This document shows positions 25,513-34,728 of a stretch of DNA of 39,674 bases, piece by piece. The DNA comes from Sutterella massiliensis. GTDB lineage: Bacteria; Pseudomonadota; Gammaproteobacteria; Burkholderiales; Burkholderiaceae_F. Made by a program: the position numbers and the translations under genes. The notes beneath the pieces were generated by a model, which saw only the letters and a list, made by a program, of their open reading frames with translations, was not told the DNA's origin and made no database searches. The DNA lies in contig NZ_JACJJC010000017.1 in assembly GCF_016899755.1 (NCBI RefSeq), forward strand, positions 1 through 39,674, given 5' to 3'. Position 1 is the first letter of the stretch; each line of letters starts with the position of its first letter.

Positions 25513-26157
25513 ATGCCGGCCGCAATCGCCCAAAAGAAGGACCAGAACTTCGCGGACGAAGTCCGCCGCCTCTGGACGCACGCTCGCGCCGCTCTGCGGG
25601 ACTTCGCGCTTGACGACATCGATGCCGCCATCCGATCGCGCGAAGCGCTCCTCGAAGGCTTGGTCGAGCGCTACGGCAAGCGCCTCAACGAAATCGAATA
25701 CAACGACTTCGGCGGCGACTGCCACGAAAAGCCCCATGCGGCGCGCGTGCTCGTTTTCTCGCTTTTGATCGGTGCCGCCGAGGCGCTCCCGGCGGAAGAC
25801 CTCGAGCGTCTTGCGCTGGCGTCGGTCTACCACGATTCGCGCCGCGAAAACGACGACCTTGACACCGGCCACGGCATGCGTGCGAGCTTTTACTACGCTG
25901 CGCAAATGCGAGAGGCAAACGTCGAGCCCGATGCGCTCGTGCAGCATGCGCTCGCCTTCCATGACCTCGACGACATGCTCGGCTGCGGCTTGGCCGTTGA
26001 ACCGAAGAAACGCCTTCTTACGCAGATTTTCAAGGATGCCGATGCGCTCGACCGCTACCGCTTCGGTACGGATGCGCTCGACATGCGCTTCCTGCGTCGG
26101 GCGCCGTCGAGCGCGCTCGCCCGGGTTGCGCGACGCCTGAACGGCCTTGACGACTGA
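25513..26157 (+). CDS. HD-domain phosphohydrolase-like protein
   Basis: 214 residues, soluble. The HD pattern is visible: H71/H75 (DCHEKPHAARV), H107-D108 in SVYHDSRR, H120 in TGHGMR, H145 and H150-D151, and D175 or D179 in FKDADALDRYR. These are the ligands of a one- or two-metal phosphohydrolase, so hydrolysis of a nucleotide or phosphate ester is likely, with substrate unknown. The N-terminal 55 residues are helical. It starts 18 bases after pgsA with only a weak ribosome site, probably as the last gene of the uvrC operon. Function otherwise not assigned. Confidence 0.8.
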   Translation: MPAAIAQKKDQNFADEVRRLWTHARAALRDFALDDIDAAIRSREALLEGLVERYGKRLNEIEYNDFGGDCHEKPHAARVLVFSLLIGAAEALPAEDLERLALASVYHDSRRENDDLDTGHGMRASFYYAAQMREANVEPDALVQHALAFHDLDDMLGCGLAVEPKKRLLTQIFKDADALDRYRFGTDALDMRFLRRAPSSALARVARRLNGLDD

Positions 26158-26366
26158 GACCGATCGTCCGTTCAAGGCCGGCGCTTCATCACCGACCCGC
26201 TCTCGGACGGTGTAGTCCCGCCTAGAATTGGAACAGAACGCTTTCGACGCCTTTTCGTGTCCCTCGAAAGCAACGGGCGAGCGGGCGGCGCTTCTCATAT
26301 GCGCCTGCCGCCATCGACCGAGCCCCTACCGAAAAACGACCAACAGCCAACCGAGGCGAGCCGACA

Positions 26367-29300
26367 GTGTCTAAGAAAGCCGGAAAAGCGCGTAAAGCAG
26401 TGAAAAAACTCCACCGCCGAACCAGTCCTCGGCTCGCCGCGCCTGCACCCAAGCCGACGAAGACATCGGCGGCCGCACTGTTGTCGGCCTTGCCGCTTGC
26501 GCCGGCGGTTCCTTCCGCTGCATCCGATGACGTGAAGACAGAAGCGGCAACGCTCCCGGCGCGCTTGGCCCTCGCACAGGGAACGACTGCTCCCGTCCCG
26601 CACGAGTCCGTATCGGAAAACGTTGCTGCAGCGGTTCAGATGCGCACAAAGCCGGCAGAAGCTGCGCCCGAAGCGGGCGTTGAAGAAGCCGAGACGCCGG
26701 CGCAGATGTCCGCCGCGAGCGAGTCCGCACCGAGCGGCGCATCGATCGCAAAGTCTGCTGACAGGCCGCCGATCGATGCCAATCCGGTAGACGACACCGA
26801 AGACCGCAAGGGGCACGAGGACCTCGAGAGCCTCAAGGACCTCGAAATGGCAAAGACCGAGGCGGCGCCTGCCGAAGTCTCGGATTCAAGGGCATCGCCC
26901 GACGCAGCCGAAACGATCGATCCGTCGGCAGCGCTTCAATGTGAGAAGGCGGTCTCTGCAGACGAACCGATAGCCGAATCCGAGCTTGAACAAGGGCTAA
27001 AACCGCTTGAGCCGCTTGAACCCGACGTCGACATGGCCGCCGAAGCGACCCGCGAGAGCGACGCTTCGCCGATCCTTGGCGCCGAAAGCAAAGCGATCGA
27101 CGAAGTGGACGGCGAACGTGAATCTTCGGCGCCCATGGCGGCGGCAACGCCGAAAGCGCAACCGGTCACTCTCTCCGAAACCGCAAACGACGCCGCGGAC
27201 ACGACCCCAGCGACAGAACCGACGGCAGCGGTCGAAGAGGTGCCCGTTGAAGCGGCGGGACCCGAAGCCGCCGCGACGGTTGAACAGAAAGCACCCGGCG
27301 TTGACGCAGTACCCGCGGCGCCGCTTGAAGCGGCCCGCGACGAGGCACGTGCGCCCGACGCTGCAGAAGGGCCCGTTGAAAAATCCCCCGAGAAGGCAGA
27401 CGAAAGCACGGTCGCAACGGCATCTGAAGAAACGCAGCGCGATGTGTCGCCAGCCGTCCTTTTGCCGTCTGCTGACACTACAGCCGACGCAACGGAGCCG
27501 TCAGATCCATCGAAGCGGCCGGCGGCCGCCCTCAGAGCGGCAAGTGAGTGCTATCTCCCCGTCCGCGCACGGCTTCGCACGATCGTCGCCGCTTTTGCCG
27601 GCATTTCGGGCCTCGCGGCAGCGCTTCTTTTTGCCGCCGCCAATTGGGCGGGCTGGCCCGGCGAACTGCGCATCGGCTTTTTCGGCTTGCTCGCATTGGT
27701 CGCGGGCGGCACATTTCTGGGGTTGAAGCGCCGCGACACGCGCCGCCGCCCCCCGCGCTGCGCGTCGGACGTCGTCGCTTCGCTCTTTGGCCTCGCGCTC
27801 GGCCTTCTCCTTTGCGTCATCGGTCAGACTTATCAGAGCGGAGCGGACGCCTCGACGCTGCTCCTTGCCTGGGGAGCGCTCCTCACGCCTTGGCTTTTCG
27901 TCGTGCGGCGAGCGCTCTTTTTCACGCTCTGGTTTGCGGTCGCCTTGAGCGGTCTCCTTTTGAGCGGTGAGCGCTTGCTTGCATCGGCGGGCCTGCTCGA
28001 GCAGGCGCTCCCCGGAACACTCTTTGCACTGGCCGTCGCCTTCGTGCTTGCGCTCTGCGCGCGCCGCCCCTGGACGCGCGTGCGTGCGGCTGCAGCGCTG
28101 CCTTCGCTCGCGGCCGTTCTTCTCACGGCGCTTTTGCCTGCCGTTATGCTCATGAACGTACTCGGCACGCGACAGATGCTCGCGCTCGTCCCCGTCTACG
28201 TCCTCGGCTTCCTGCTCCTCGCCGGCGCCCTTCTTTTCTCCCGCCGCGGCGAACTGCGTTCGCTTGCGGTTTTCGGAGCGGCGACGCTCCTTGAAGGCTT
28301 TTGGCTCCATTGGTCCGCCGACCGGCTTGCGAACTCGCTTGTCGCCGGCACGGGACTTCTCATTGCGCTCGCTGCACTCTTTGTCCTTTACCGCATCGGC
28401 CGCCAAGCCGCCCGGCAGGTTTCTGCCGAAGAAGCGCTCCATTCCTCGAGACTTTCGCTCGTGCCTGCCACGGCCGCGGCGCTCCTGTCTGCGCTCGCAC
28501 TTGTCCTCGCGCTTGAACTCGTCCAGAGCGTCCTCGATCTGCCCGCCCTTGAAACGGGCCTTGCGACAGCGCTTGCCGCGCTTGCGCTCGAAGCGGCGGG
28601 CGCGCTTCGCAGCCGAGGGCGTTTGGCGAGCAGAGGAGCTACTTCGTTAAGCCGAGAAGGCGTCCCTCTGCCGCACACGCAGGCAGTACTCGGCCACCTG
28701 CGTGCACCGGCCTCCATCGCTTGGGCGATCCTTGCCGCCGCGGGCATTGCGCTCGTCTTCACTGAAGCCGTGTTTGGCCCCGGCGATCTCACCGCCGCCG
28801 TCATCGCCAGCACGCTCTCGCTCGCCGCAGCCGCCCTTTTCCGCTCCCGCTTTGCGCTCTTTGCAGCGATGGCGCTCTTCGTGATGGCCGTCCCCGAGCG
28901 CACGGCGGTCGTGACGGGCGCGGCCGCCCTCGCGGCGGGCGTGCTGACGGTTTTCGTTCGCTGCGCCTCGACGGGTGCGATGCGGCTGCGTTTTGCCGCC
29001 GCCCGCGCGCTCCCCGCCTTCATTTGGATGAGCTGGTTCGGCGCATCGGTGATGCCGTGGTGCTTCGACGTGCCGGTAGCGACTTTTGCTTCAGCCGAAG
29101 GCGCCGCACTTGCCGGTGCGGTGCTTGTCGCGGTTGCCGCAAGCGGCCTCTCGATCGTTCGGGCGGGCTTTGACAAGCTTTTTGCCCTCGGACTCGCACT
29201 GCTTTCGGCGCTTCTTCTCTGGCGATTCGGCCCCGACGCCGCTGCACTCGCCCTAGCGCTTTCGGCCCTAGTGCCCGTACCGGAAAAGCGGGAAGTCCCG

Positions 29301-30218
29301 CAAGCGGCCGAACGCAGCACGGCCAATGCGGAAACGCTCGAGCGCCGAACGCTTGCCCTGAGCCCCCTGCATTTCCTTTTCCTCTTCTGGAGCTCTGCGC
29401 ACGCCGCCTACTGGCTGCTCCCTTCGGAAGCGGGGTCGAACCTGCTTTTGGCGGCCGCCCTCGATCAGCTCTTCGTGTGTGTCCTCTTCGGACTTCTCTT
29501 CGCGCTCGAGCGCTTTTCACCCGCAGGCCGCAAAGATCGCGCTGCGCCTGCTGCCGTGCGCGTCCGCTCGATCGAAGACGACGATGCCCGAACCTCGCCG
29601 CGCCTGGGGACGCTCAAGCGCGTCGACTTGGCCGCGAGTGCGCTCCTTCTCCTTCTCACCGTGCTTGTCTTCGCGCTCGGCGTTCTCAAGAACGAACAAA
29701 TGCTCGACGGCGGCACCGTCTATGAAGCGGCGCTCGCCCCTGCCGATCCGCGCGACATTTTGATGGGCGACTACATGGCGCTTCGCTACAAGGCGCTTGA
29801 GAACGCACCGGACGCGAAGACGCTTGCCGACGCTTTCGCCGAAAAGGCCGAAGGGACACTCGGCGAGACGCCGTCAGCCGAAGGCCCCGCCCGCTTTGTC
29901 GCGGCTTTTGGCCTTGACGCGAACACCGCCCAAACGCGCACGTTGAAGCTCCTCGGCATCGTCGCTGCGGGAGCGGAGCTCCCCTCAGGCACGACGCTCG
30001 TTGTGGCCTACGATCCGACAACGAAGCGCGCGCAGCTGCCCGAGCGATGGTTCTTTAGTTCGGGCGAAGCCGAGCGCTGGTCCCATGCACGCACCGCGCG
30101 GCTGCGCTGCAACCCGACCGAATGCCTTCTCGAGTCGCTTCTTGACGAGGAAGGCCGCGTCATCGAAAGCGATTCGGGCTTTTGGTCGCGCTTCTTCAAT
30201 GCTCGCGTTGCTCGTTGA
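26367..30218 (+). CDS. Giant membrane protein: disordered N-terminus + DUF2157/DUF4401-like + GDYXXLXY domain
   Basis: 1283 residues from a GTG at 26367 (AGGCGAG upstream). Residues 1-30 are basic (KKAGKARKAVKKLHRR). Residues about 30-390 are low-complexity Ala/Glu/Pro-rich and surely disordered. From about 391 a long series of membrane helices begins; AAALLFAAANWAGWPGELRIGFFGLLALVAGG resembles DUF2157. The middle (about 520-1080) is a run of hydrophobic segments of the DUF4401 kind. The C-terminal domain has LMGDYMALRY (about 1132-1141), preceded by PADPRDI, the signature of GDYXXLXY proteins. In many bacteria these parts are separate adjacent genes; here they are fused. Function of these families is unknown. 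It could be a membrane integrity or envelope protein (guess). Confidence 0.8.
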   Translation: MSKKAGKARKAVKKLHRRTSPRLAAPAPKPTKTSAAALLSALPLAPAVPSAASDDVKTEAATLPARLALAQGTTAPVPHESVSENVAAAVQMRTKPAEAAPEAGVEEAETPAQMSAASESAPSGASIAKSADRPPIDANPVDDTEDRKGHEDLESLKDLEMAKTEAAPAEVSDSRASPDAAETIDPSAALQCEKAVSADEPIAESELEQGLKPLEPLEPDVDMAAEATRESDASPILGAESKAIDEVDGERESSAPMAAATPKAQPVTLSETANDAADTTPATEPTAAVEEVPVEAAGPEAAATVEQKAPGVDAVPAAPLEAARDEARAPDAAEGPVEKSPEKADESTVATASEETQRDVSPAVLLPSADTTADATEPSDPSKRPAAALRAASECYLPVRARLRTIVAAFAGISGLAAALLFAAANWAGWPGELRIGFFGLLALVAGGTFLGLKRRDTRRRPPRCASDVVASLFGLALGLLLCVIGQTYQSGADASTLLLAWGALLTPWLFVVRRALFFTLWFAVALSGLLLSGERLLASAGLLEQALPGTLFALAVAFVLALCARRPWTRVRAAAALPSLAAVLLTALLPAVMLMNVLGTRQMLALVPVYVLGFLLLAGALLFSRRGELRSLAVFGAATLLEGFWLHWSADRLANSLVAGTGLLIALAALFVLYRIGRQAARQVSAEEALHSSRLSLVPATAAALLSALALVLALELVQSVLDLPALETGLATALAALALEAAGALRSRGRLASRGATSLSREGVPLPHTQAVLGHLRAPASIAWAILAAAGIALVFTEAVFGPGDLTAAVIASTLSLAAAALFRSRFALFAAMALFVMAVPERTAVVTGAAALAAGVLTVFVRCASTGAMRLRFAAARALPAFIWMSWFGASVMPWCFDVPVATFASAEGAALAGAVLVAVAASGLSIVRAGFDKLFALGLALLSALLLWRFGPDAAALALALSALVPVPEKREVPQAAERSTANAETLERRTLALSPLHFLFLFWSSAHAAYWLLPSEAGSNLLLAAALDQLFVCVLFGLLFALERFSPAGRKDRAAPAAVRVRSIEDDDARTSPRLGTLKRVDLAASALLLLLTVLVFALGVLKNEQMLDGGTVYEAALAPADPRDILMGDYMALRYKALENAPDAKTLADAFAEKAEGTLGETPSAEGPARFVAAFGLDANTAQTRTLKLLGIVAAGAELPSGTTLVVAYDPTTKRAQLPERWFFSSGEAERWSHARTARLRCNPTECLLESLLDEEGRVIESDSGFWSRFFNARVAR

Positions 30219-30355
30219 TGCTTCAGCCCACGAGCCCTCGTGTTTTGAAGACGGAAAGACTCGCCTAAACGCTTCAAGCCAGCCTCTCCGTCAATCCGCT
30301 TTTTTGCTATTTCCGCTCTTTCCGCGCTCCGAGCGCACCGAACGCACCACAACGA

Positions 30356-31576
30356 ATGACTGAAACGCTCATCCATGATTTAAGCCTGCAGACGGCCGAC
30401 AGCAACGGCTGCTCGCCCTTTCGCACCGCCGACATTTTCTGCGCCGTCATCGACAACTTCGGCGACGCGGGCGTGTGCTGGCGGCTCGCCAAACGTCTGC
30501 GCGACCTGGGCCTCCTGGTCCGCCTCATCACGGACCGCCCGGACGTTCTGTCGCAGCTCGTACCGACCATCCGCGAACGCGTCGCTGCGGGCGCGGCCGA
30601 AAGCTGTGCCGAAGGGATTGCCGTGCTCGACGAGACGCATTTCGCCGCGCTCGCCGCACCGCAGGCGGCCGACCTGATCGTCGAGACCTTTGCTTGCCGT
30701 CTTCCCGAGAATTACGAGCGCGCCATCGCCCGACGCCTTGAAGCGCGCGAGGCCGACCCGGCAGCCGACCCGAGGGTGCCCTTTTACTTCAACCTCGACT
30801 ACCTTTCGGCCGAAGCCTGGGTCGAGGACTACCACAACATTTGGGGACTGCACCCGACACTGCCCCTCAAGAAGCTTTGGTTCTTCCCGGGCTTTACCGA
30901 TCGCACGGGCGGCGTTCTCATTGAAGACGACTACCTCGTGCGCGAAGCCGCCTTTCTGTCGCAGCGCGCGGACTTTCTCAAAGGCCTCGCCTGCAATCCC
31001 GAGCACGAGACGCTCTTTTTCTTCGCCTATCCGAAGAACGCCGTTGAAGCGTTTGCAGCAGGCCTTCTCGCGAGAAAGCGCCCGATGAATGTTCTCGCCG
31101 CACCAGGGGAAGCGGGCGACCGACTGGAAAAAGCCATCGCGGCAGCGGGCGGTACGGGCGCACATCTCAACGTGCGCCGTCCTGGCTTTTTCCCGCAGGC
31201 CGATTTCGACAAGCTCCTCTGGGCAAGCGACATCCTCGCGATCCGCGGCGAAGACAGCTTCGTGCGCGCGCAGCTCGCCGGCAAGCCCATCCTCTGGGCA
31301 ACGTACCCCACGGAAGATCACGGGCACCGCATCAAGCTCGACGCTTGGCTCGAGCGACTTGCCAGCGTCTTTGCGTGCGAAGCCGATCACGCGCTTTTCG
31401 CGCGCGCGAACCGCGAGTGGCTCGAGGGCGACCTCACACCCGAGACGCTCGGGCATTTTCTCGACGCCGCCCCCGCTTTTGCTCAGGCGGCGCGCCGCTG
31501 GCGCGAGACGCTCTTCACACGCGGCGACCTCGCGCGCCGCATGATTGCGCGCGCACAGTCGGGCGAAAACGGCTGA
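30356..31576 (+). CDS. earP: EF-P arginine rhamnosyltransferase EarP
   Basis: 406 residues. The N-terminal D33-N-F-G-D37-AGVCWRLAKRL is the catalytic motif of the EarP family (formerly DUF2331). YFNLDYLSAEAWVEDYHNIWGLHP and FFPGFTDRTGG follow, and the C-terminal nucleotide-sugar site is IRGEDSFVRAQLAGKPILWATYPTEDHGHRIKLDAW (from about 294). EarP transfers rhamnose from dTDP-rhamnose to Arg32 of EF-P, which activates EF-P for polyproline synthesis. The EF-P gene follows in the same direction after about 250 bases and carries the target arginine, so the pair is coherent. No strong ribosome site is seen at the ATG. Confidence 0.96.
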   Translation: MTETLIHDLSLQTADSNGCSPFRTADIFCAVIDNFGDAGVCWRLAKRLRDLGLLVRLITDRPDVLSQLVPTIRERVAAGAAESCAEGIAVLDETHFAALAAPQAADLIVETFACRLPENYERAIARRLEAREADPAADPRVPFYFNLDYLSAEAWVEDYHNIWGLHPTLPLKKLWFFPGFTDRTGGVLIEDDYLVREAAFLSQRADFLKGLACNPEHETLFFFAYPKNAVEAFAAGLLARKRPMNVLAAPGEAGDRLEKAIAAAGGTGAHLNVRRPGFFPQADFDKLLWASDILAIRGEDSFVRAQLAGKPILWATYPTEDHGHRIKLDAWLERLASVFACEADHALFARANREWLEGDLTPETLGHFLDAAPAFAQAARRWRETLFTRGDLARRMIARAQSGENG

Positions 31577-31691
31577 ACGCCCGTGTAAAGATGCTGGCAG
31601 CGAATGCGGAAAATCGATCGATTCGGTTGGTTTTCCGTGCAGAGCGACCACGCGAAGCCGTACGGGCAAAACGCGTGTGCGGCGATTTTGC

Positions 31692-31697
31692 TAGAAT
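31692..31697 (+). promoter_or_regulatory. Extended -10 promoter for efp
   Basis: TTTTGCTAGAAT contains TG-N-TAGAAT, an extended -10 element; the start site would give a leader of about 120 bases. The -35 region is poor, as usual for extended -10 promoters. Confidence 0.5.
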
Positions 31698-31824
31698 GCG
31701 CCGTTAAAGTTTTTTTCAGTCCTTGCACCCGCATCGACGCCGCAAGCACGGATACGTGCAAAGCGCGCCGGATCGAGACGTGACGGGGACGCTACTCGAA
31801 CACTCAATCTGAGGAATTTTTGAC

Positions 31825-32382
31825 ATGAAAACCGCACAGGAACTGCGCGTCGGCAACGTGTTCATGGTCGGCAAGGACCCGATGGTCGTCGTCAAGGCTG
31901 AATACTCCAAGGGCGGCCGCGGCGCTTCGACCGTCAAGATGAAGATGAAGAACCTTCTGACGAACGCCTCGACGGAAACCGTTTTCCGCGCTGACGACAA
32001 GTTCGAAGACCTCATCCTCGAACGCAAGGAAGTCACGTACTCCTACTTCGCCGATCCGCACTATGTCTGGATGGACGAAGAATACAACCAGTACGAAGTC
32101 GACGCCGACGTCATGGCCGAAGCCCTCAAGTACCTCGAAGACGGCATGCCCGCCGAATGCGTCTTCTACGAAGGCCGTGCCATCTCGATCGAACTGCCGA
32201 CGATCCTCGTCCGCGAAATCACCTACACGGAACCCGCCGTCAAGGGCGACACGTCCGGCAAGGTGATGAAGCCCGCCAAGATCGCTACGGGCTACGAACT
32301 CGCCGTCCCGGCCTTCGTTGAAACGGGCGACAAGATCGAAATCGACACGCGTACGGGCGAATACCGCAACCGCGTCAAGTAA
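31825..32382 (+). CDS. efp: Translation elongation factor P (arginine type)
   Basis: 185 residues, full length, three OB-like domains. The tip of domain I reads [10 protein letters not shown] with Arg at position 32, where lysine-type EF-Ps have Lys34; arginine is the EarP-modified form. Domain III ends [21 protein letters not shown] enters the ribosomal E site and relieves stalls at consecutive prolines. It lies directly downstream of earP. Very high GC3 codon use suggests strong expression. A good terminator follows. Confidence 0.98.
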   Translation: MKTAQELRVGNVFMVGKDPMVVVKAEYSKGGRGASTVKMKMKNLLTNASTETVFRADDKFEDLILERKEVTYSYFADPHYVWMDEEYNQYEVDADVMAEALKYLEDGMPAECVFYEGRAISIELPTILVREITYTEPAVKGDTSGKVMKPAKIATGYELAVPAFVETGDKIEIDTRTGEYRNRVK

Positions 32383-32477
32383 TTGACGCGCGCTCAGCGC
32401 GAAGGGGCACTCTCAGGTGAATTTCATTTGAGCCTGTCCCCGCACCGGGATCGTTCGAGCGAACGGTCTACGCGAAC

Positions 32478-32516
32478 AGAAGCAGCTTTGAGGGAATCGA
32501 AGCTGCTTCTTTTTTT
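32478..32516 (+). terminator. Terminator of efp
   Basis: An 11-bp stem AGAAGCAGCTT/AAGCTGCTTCT (32478-32488 with 32500-32510) is followed by an unbroken run of T residues to 32516. Confidence 0.92.
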
Positions 32517-32611
32517 GCCGTCGTCCCTGCCACCGCTTCTTTCCCGGCATTCGATTTATAGTTATCGGCTGTACCGACTTCGACTTTTGCGAATCGAGGA
32601 GTCTGAGAACT

Positions 32612-33028
32612 GTGGACATCAAAAAAGACAATGCAATGTACATGCGCATCGCGCACATTGCCGCCGAACGGAGCTACGCCAAGCGCCTCAAGGTCGGCTG
32701 CGTGATCGTCAAGAATCACTCGATCATTTCCTTCGGTTGGAACGGCATGCCGACAGGCTACGACAACTGCTGCGAAATGGAAGTCGACGGCAAACTTGTT
32801 ACGCGCCCCGAAGTTCAGCACGCCGAGCTCAACGCCATTGCAAAACTCGCCGAAAACGGCTACTCCTCGAAAGGTGCGGCGATTTTCATCACGCACAGCC
32901 CCTGCATTCACTGCGCGCTTTTGATTCAAAAGTGCGGCATCTCGCAGGTGTTCTATCACGAGCTCTACCGCAGCGACGAAGGCCTGAAGTTCCTTGAGCG
33001 AGCGGGTCTTGAAGTGCACCAGCTCTGA
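32612..33028 (+). CDS. dCMP deaminase family protein
   Basis: 138 residues from a GTG at 32612 with GAGGAG upstream. It has the zinc deaminase site H70-A-E72-L-N-A-I and P97-C98-I-H-C101 of the cytidine/deoxycytidylate deaminase superfamily, and the N-terminal FMRIAHIAAERSYAKRLKVGCVIVK-like segment (here YMRIAHIAAERSYAKRLKVG) of dCMP deaminases (ComEB type). It would make dUMP for thymidylate synthesis. Whether it acts on dCMP or another cytosine derivative cannot be told. A strong terminator separates it from efp and another follows it, so it is probably monocistronic. Confidence 0.92.
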   Translation: MDIKKDNAMYMRIAHIAAERSYAKRLKVGCVIVKNHSIISFGWNGMPTGYDNCCEMEVDGKLVTRPEVQHAELNAIAKLAENGYSSKGAAIFITHSPCIHCALLIQKCGISQVFYHELYRSDEGLKFLERAGLEVHQL

Positions 33029-33085
33029 GTGCGCCAGCGCTTTCTCGGCCGCTTCCCTTGCCGAGGCCGCCTGCGCTCGGCGAAA

Positions 33086-33126
33086 AAAAGAGCCGTCCCC
33101 GGCGAATCCGGTCGGACGGCTCTTTT
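33086..33126. terminator. Bidirectional terminator between dCMP deaminase and MFS genes
   Basis: AAAAGAGCCGTCC (33086-33098) pairs with GGACGGCTCTTTT (33114-33126), 13 bp with a 15-base loop. The arms end in A and T runs, so it can terminate both convergent transcripts. Confidence 0.85.
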
Positions 33127-33146
33127 CGTTCAAAGATTCACTGCGA

Positions 33147-34514
33147 TCAACTCGCGCTCGCCTCGAACCTGGCTTCCTGGGCGGCAGCAGCCTCCTTGGA
33201 TGGATAGAAAACGCCCGCACAAGCCGTGAGAACGAGGAGAAACGCCACAAAGTAGAAGGCCGTCGGCAGGCTCGTCGCATGTGCGATGCCGCCGATCATG
33301 GCGGGCCCGACGAGCACACCGCTGTAGCCCAACGTCGAAACGGCGGCAAGCGCCGCGCTCATCGGCATGCTCTTCGTTCGGCCGGCCTCGGAGAAGGTGA
33401 GCGGCGTGATGTTCGAGGCCCCGAGCCCCACGAAGAAGAAAAGGAGCACGGAAATATAGGGATTCGCGAGCAGCACGGCGCCGCAGAAGGACGCCGCGCC
33501 GAGAAGCGAGCCGATCACGACCGTGCGGCGGGGCCCGAGAAACGTAACGACGCGCCCGCCTACGAGACGCATGAGCGTCATGGCCACCGAGAAGCTCGCG
33601 TAGCCCATGGCGGCGTTTTCAATGCTCGCACCCTGCTCGGCACTCAAAAGCAGCCCGCCCCAATCAAGCACCGCACCGTCGGCAAGATAAAGCACGAAAA
33701 CGACGGCGCCGTAAAGGAGTACGCGCCCCTTCGGCAGCACAAACGCGGGCGCCCCCACTTCCGAGCGACCGGCCGTGGCAATCACCCAATTGCCGGCGCC
33801 GAGCCACGCAAGCTGCGCGAGCGTCATCAGAACGATCACGCAGGGGATGGCGGGGAACCCTAGGTTCAACAGTGCCGACATCACAAGCGCGCCAGCGACG
33901 CCGCCGATCGGATAGAACGCATAGACGGTCGAAAGAACGGGCTTTTTCATGCGCTTTTCGACTTCGACGGCATGAATGCTCATCGCAACATCGAGAATTC
34001 CGAAGGATGCGCCGAAGCTGAAAAGAAAGACGGCTGTGACAGCAACCTGTGAAGAAGCCGCGAGCAGCATCCCGCAGGCCATCGTCGCCGGGACCGACCA
34101 GCGCAGCACGCGTCGGCAGCCGAAGCGCCCGACGATGCCGCCCGTCAAGGGCATCGCAACGAGCGCGCCGAGACCGAGACAGAGAAGCAAGAGCCCCATC
34201 TCGCCCTCGTCAAGCGCAAGAAACTGCTTGACGTAGGGCACCATGGCCGCCCAAACGGCAAAAACAAAGCCCGCGAGGAAAAACGCGAGCCGCGTAGCCG
34301 AGAGTGCACGCGGTTCTTCAAACTTCGACCGCAGGCGCTCGGTGAGGCGCCCGGCCGAGCGCTTGATGCACTTGACAGCCTTCGGCTCCTGCGCCGCCCG
34401 CTCGGCCGCTTCTATTTCGTCAAGGCGGTCGAGCTCGCTCAGGTCCACGGCATCGCTCTCGGGATTCTCAATGTTTTTGACGTTCTTCTGATCTTCTCCG
34501 CTCGTCACGGTCAT
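33147..34514 (-). CDS. MFS transporter
   Basis: 455 residues when started at the second ATG (34514), which has GGAG at a normal distance; the ATG at 34520 lies too close to it. An unusual charged, acidic cytoplasmic extension of about 70 residues (SELDRLDEIEAAERAAQE..) precedes the first of twelve membrane segments. Then LALDEGEMGLLLLCLGLGALVAMPLTGGIVGRFGCRRVL includes the loop 2-3 motif of the major facilitator superfamily. It resembles the YbjJ/fucose-permease-like branch. Substrate unknown. A promoter with overlapping palindromes lies upstream. It is convergent with the dCMP deaminase gene. Confidence 0.9.
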   Translation of the reverse strand: MTVTSGEDQKNVKNIENPESDAVDLSELDRLDEIEAAERAAQEPKAVKCIKRSAGRLTERLRSKFEEPRALSATRLAFFLAGFVFAVWAAMVPYVKQFLALDEGEMGLLLLCLGLGALVAMPLTGGIVGRFGCRRVLRWSVPATMACGMLLAASSQVAVTAVFLFSFGASFGILDVAMSIHAVEVEKRMKKPVLSTVYAFYPIGGVAGALVMSALLNLGFPAIPCVIVLMTLAQLAWLGAGNWVIATAGRSEVGAPAFVLPKGRVLLYGAVVFVLYLADGAVLDWGGLLLSAEQGASIENAAMGYASFSVAMTLMRLVGGRVVTFLGPRRTVVIGSLLGAASFCGAVLLANPYISVLLFFFVGLGASNITPLTFSEAGRTKSMPMSAALAAVSTLGYSGVLVGPAMIGGIAHATSLPTAFYFVAFLLVLTACAGVFYPSKEAAAAQEARFEASAS

Positions 34515-34548
34515 AGGCATTTCTCCACTGGGAAAATTGAGAGTCGCT

Positions 34549-34591
34549 ATTGTCTCATTGATTGACTTTTAGGACAAATTTGTCGACAAAC
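34549..34591 (-). promoter_or_regulatory. Candidate promoter and overlapping operator palindromes of the MFS gene
   Basis: Two 12-bp perfect palindromes overlap: GACAAATTTGTC (34574-34585) and TTTGTCGACAAA (34580-34591), giving three alternating GACAA/TTGTC half-sites. A minus-strand promoter fits onto them: -35 TTGTCC (34573-34578), 18-base spacer, -10 GACAAT (34549-34554). A repressor binding here would cover the -35. Confidence 0.5.
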
Positions 34592-34687
34592 TCGTCCTTT
34601 CGCGCAGGCTTCTTCGGCTCGCGCGCATACGGGACGAGGCGCCGAATCGAATCGACGCCTCGCCCGTGCTTAAAACGTTTTTTGAGG

Positions 34688-34712
34688 CCGAGGCGCAGCC
34701 GGCGCGCCTCGG
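34688..34712 (-). terminator. GC hairpin after the second M20 gene
   Basis: CCGAGGCGC/GCGCCTCGG (34688-34696 with 34704-34712), 9 bp, lies 17 bases beyond the M20 stop. No T tract follows on the minus strand, so termination is uncertain; a second CGAGGCG/CGCCTCG pair lies at 34633-34663. Confidence 0.4.
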
Positions 34713-34728
34713 TTTCGCGGCATCGGCC

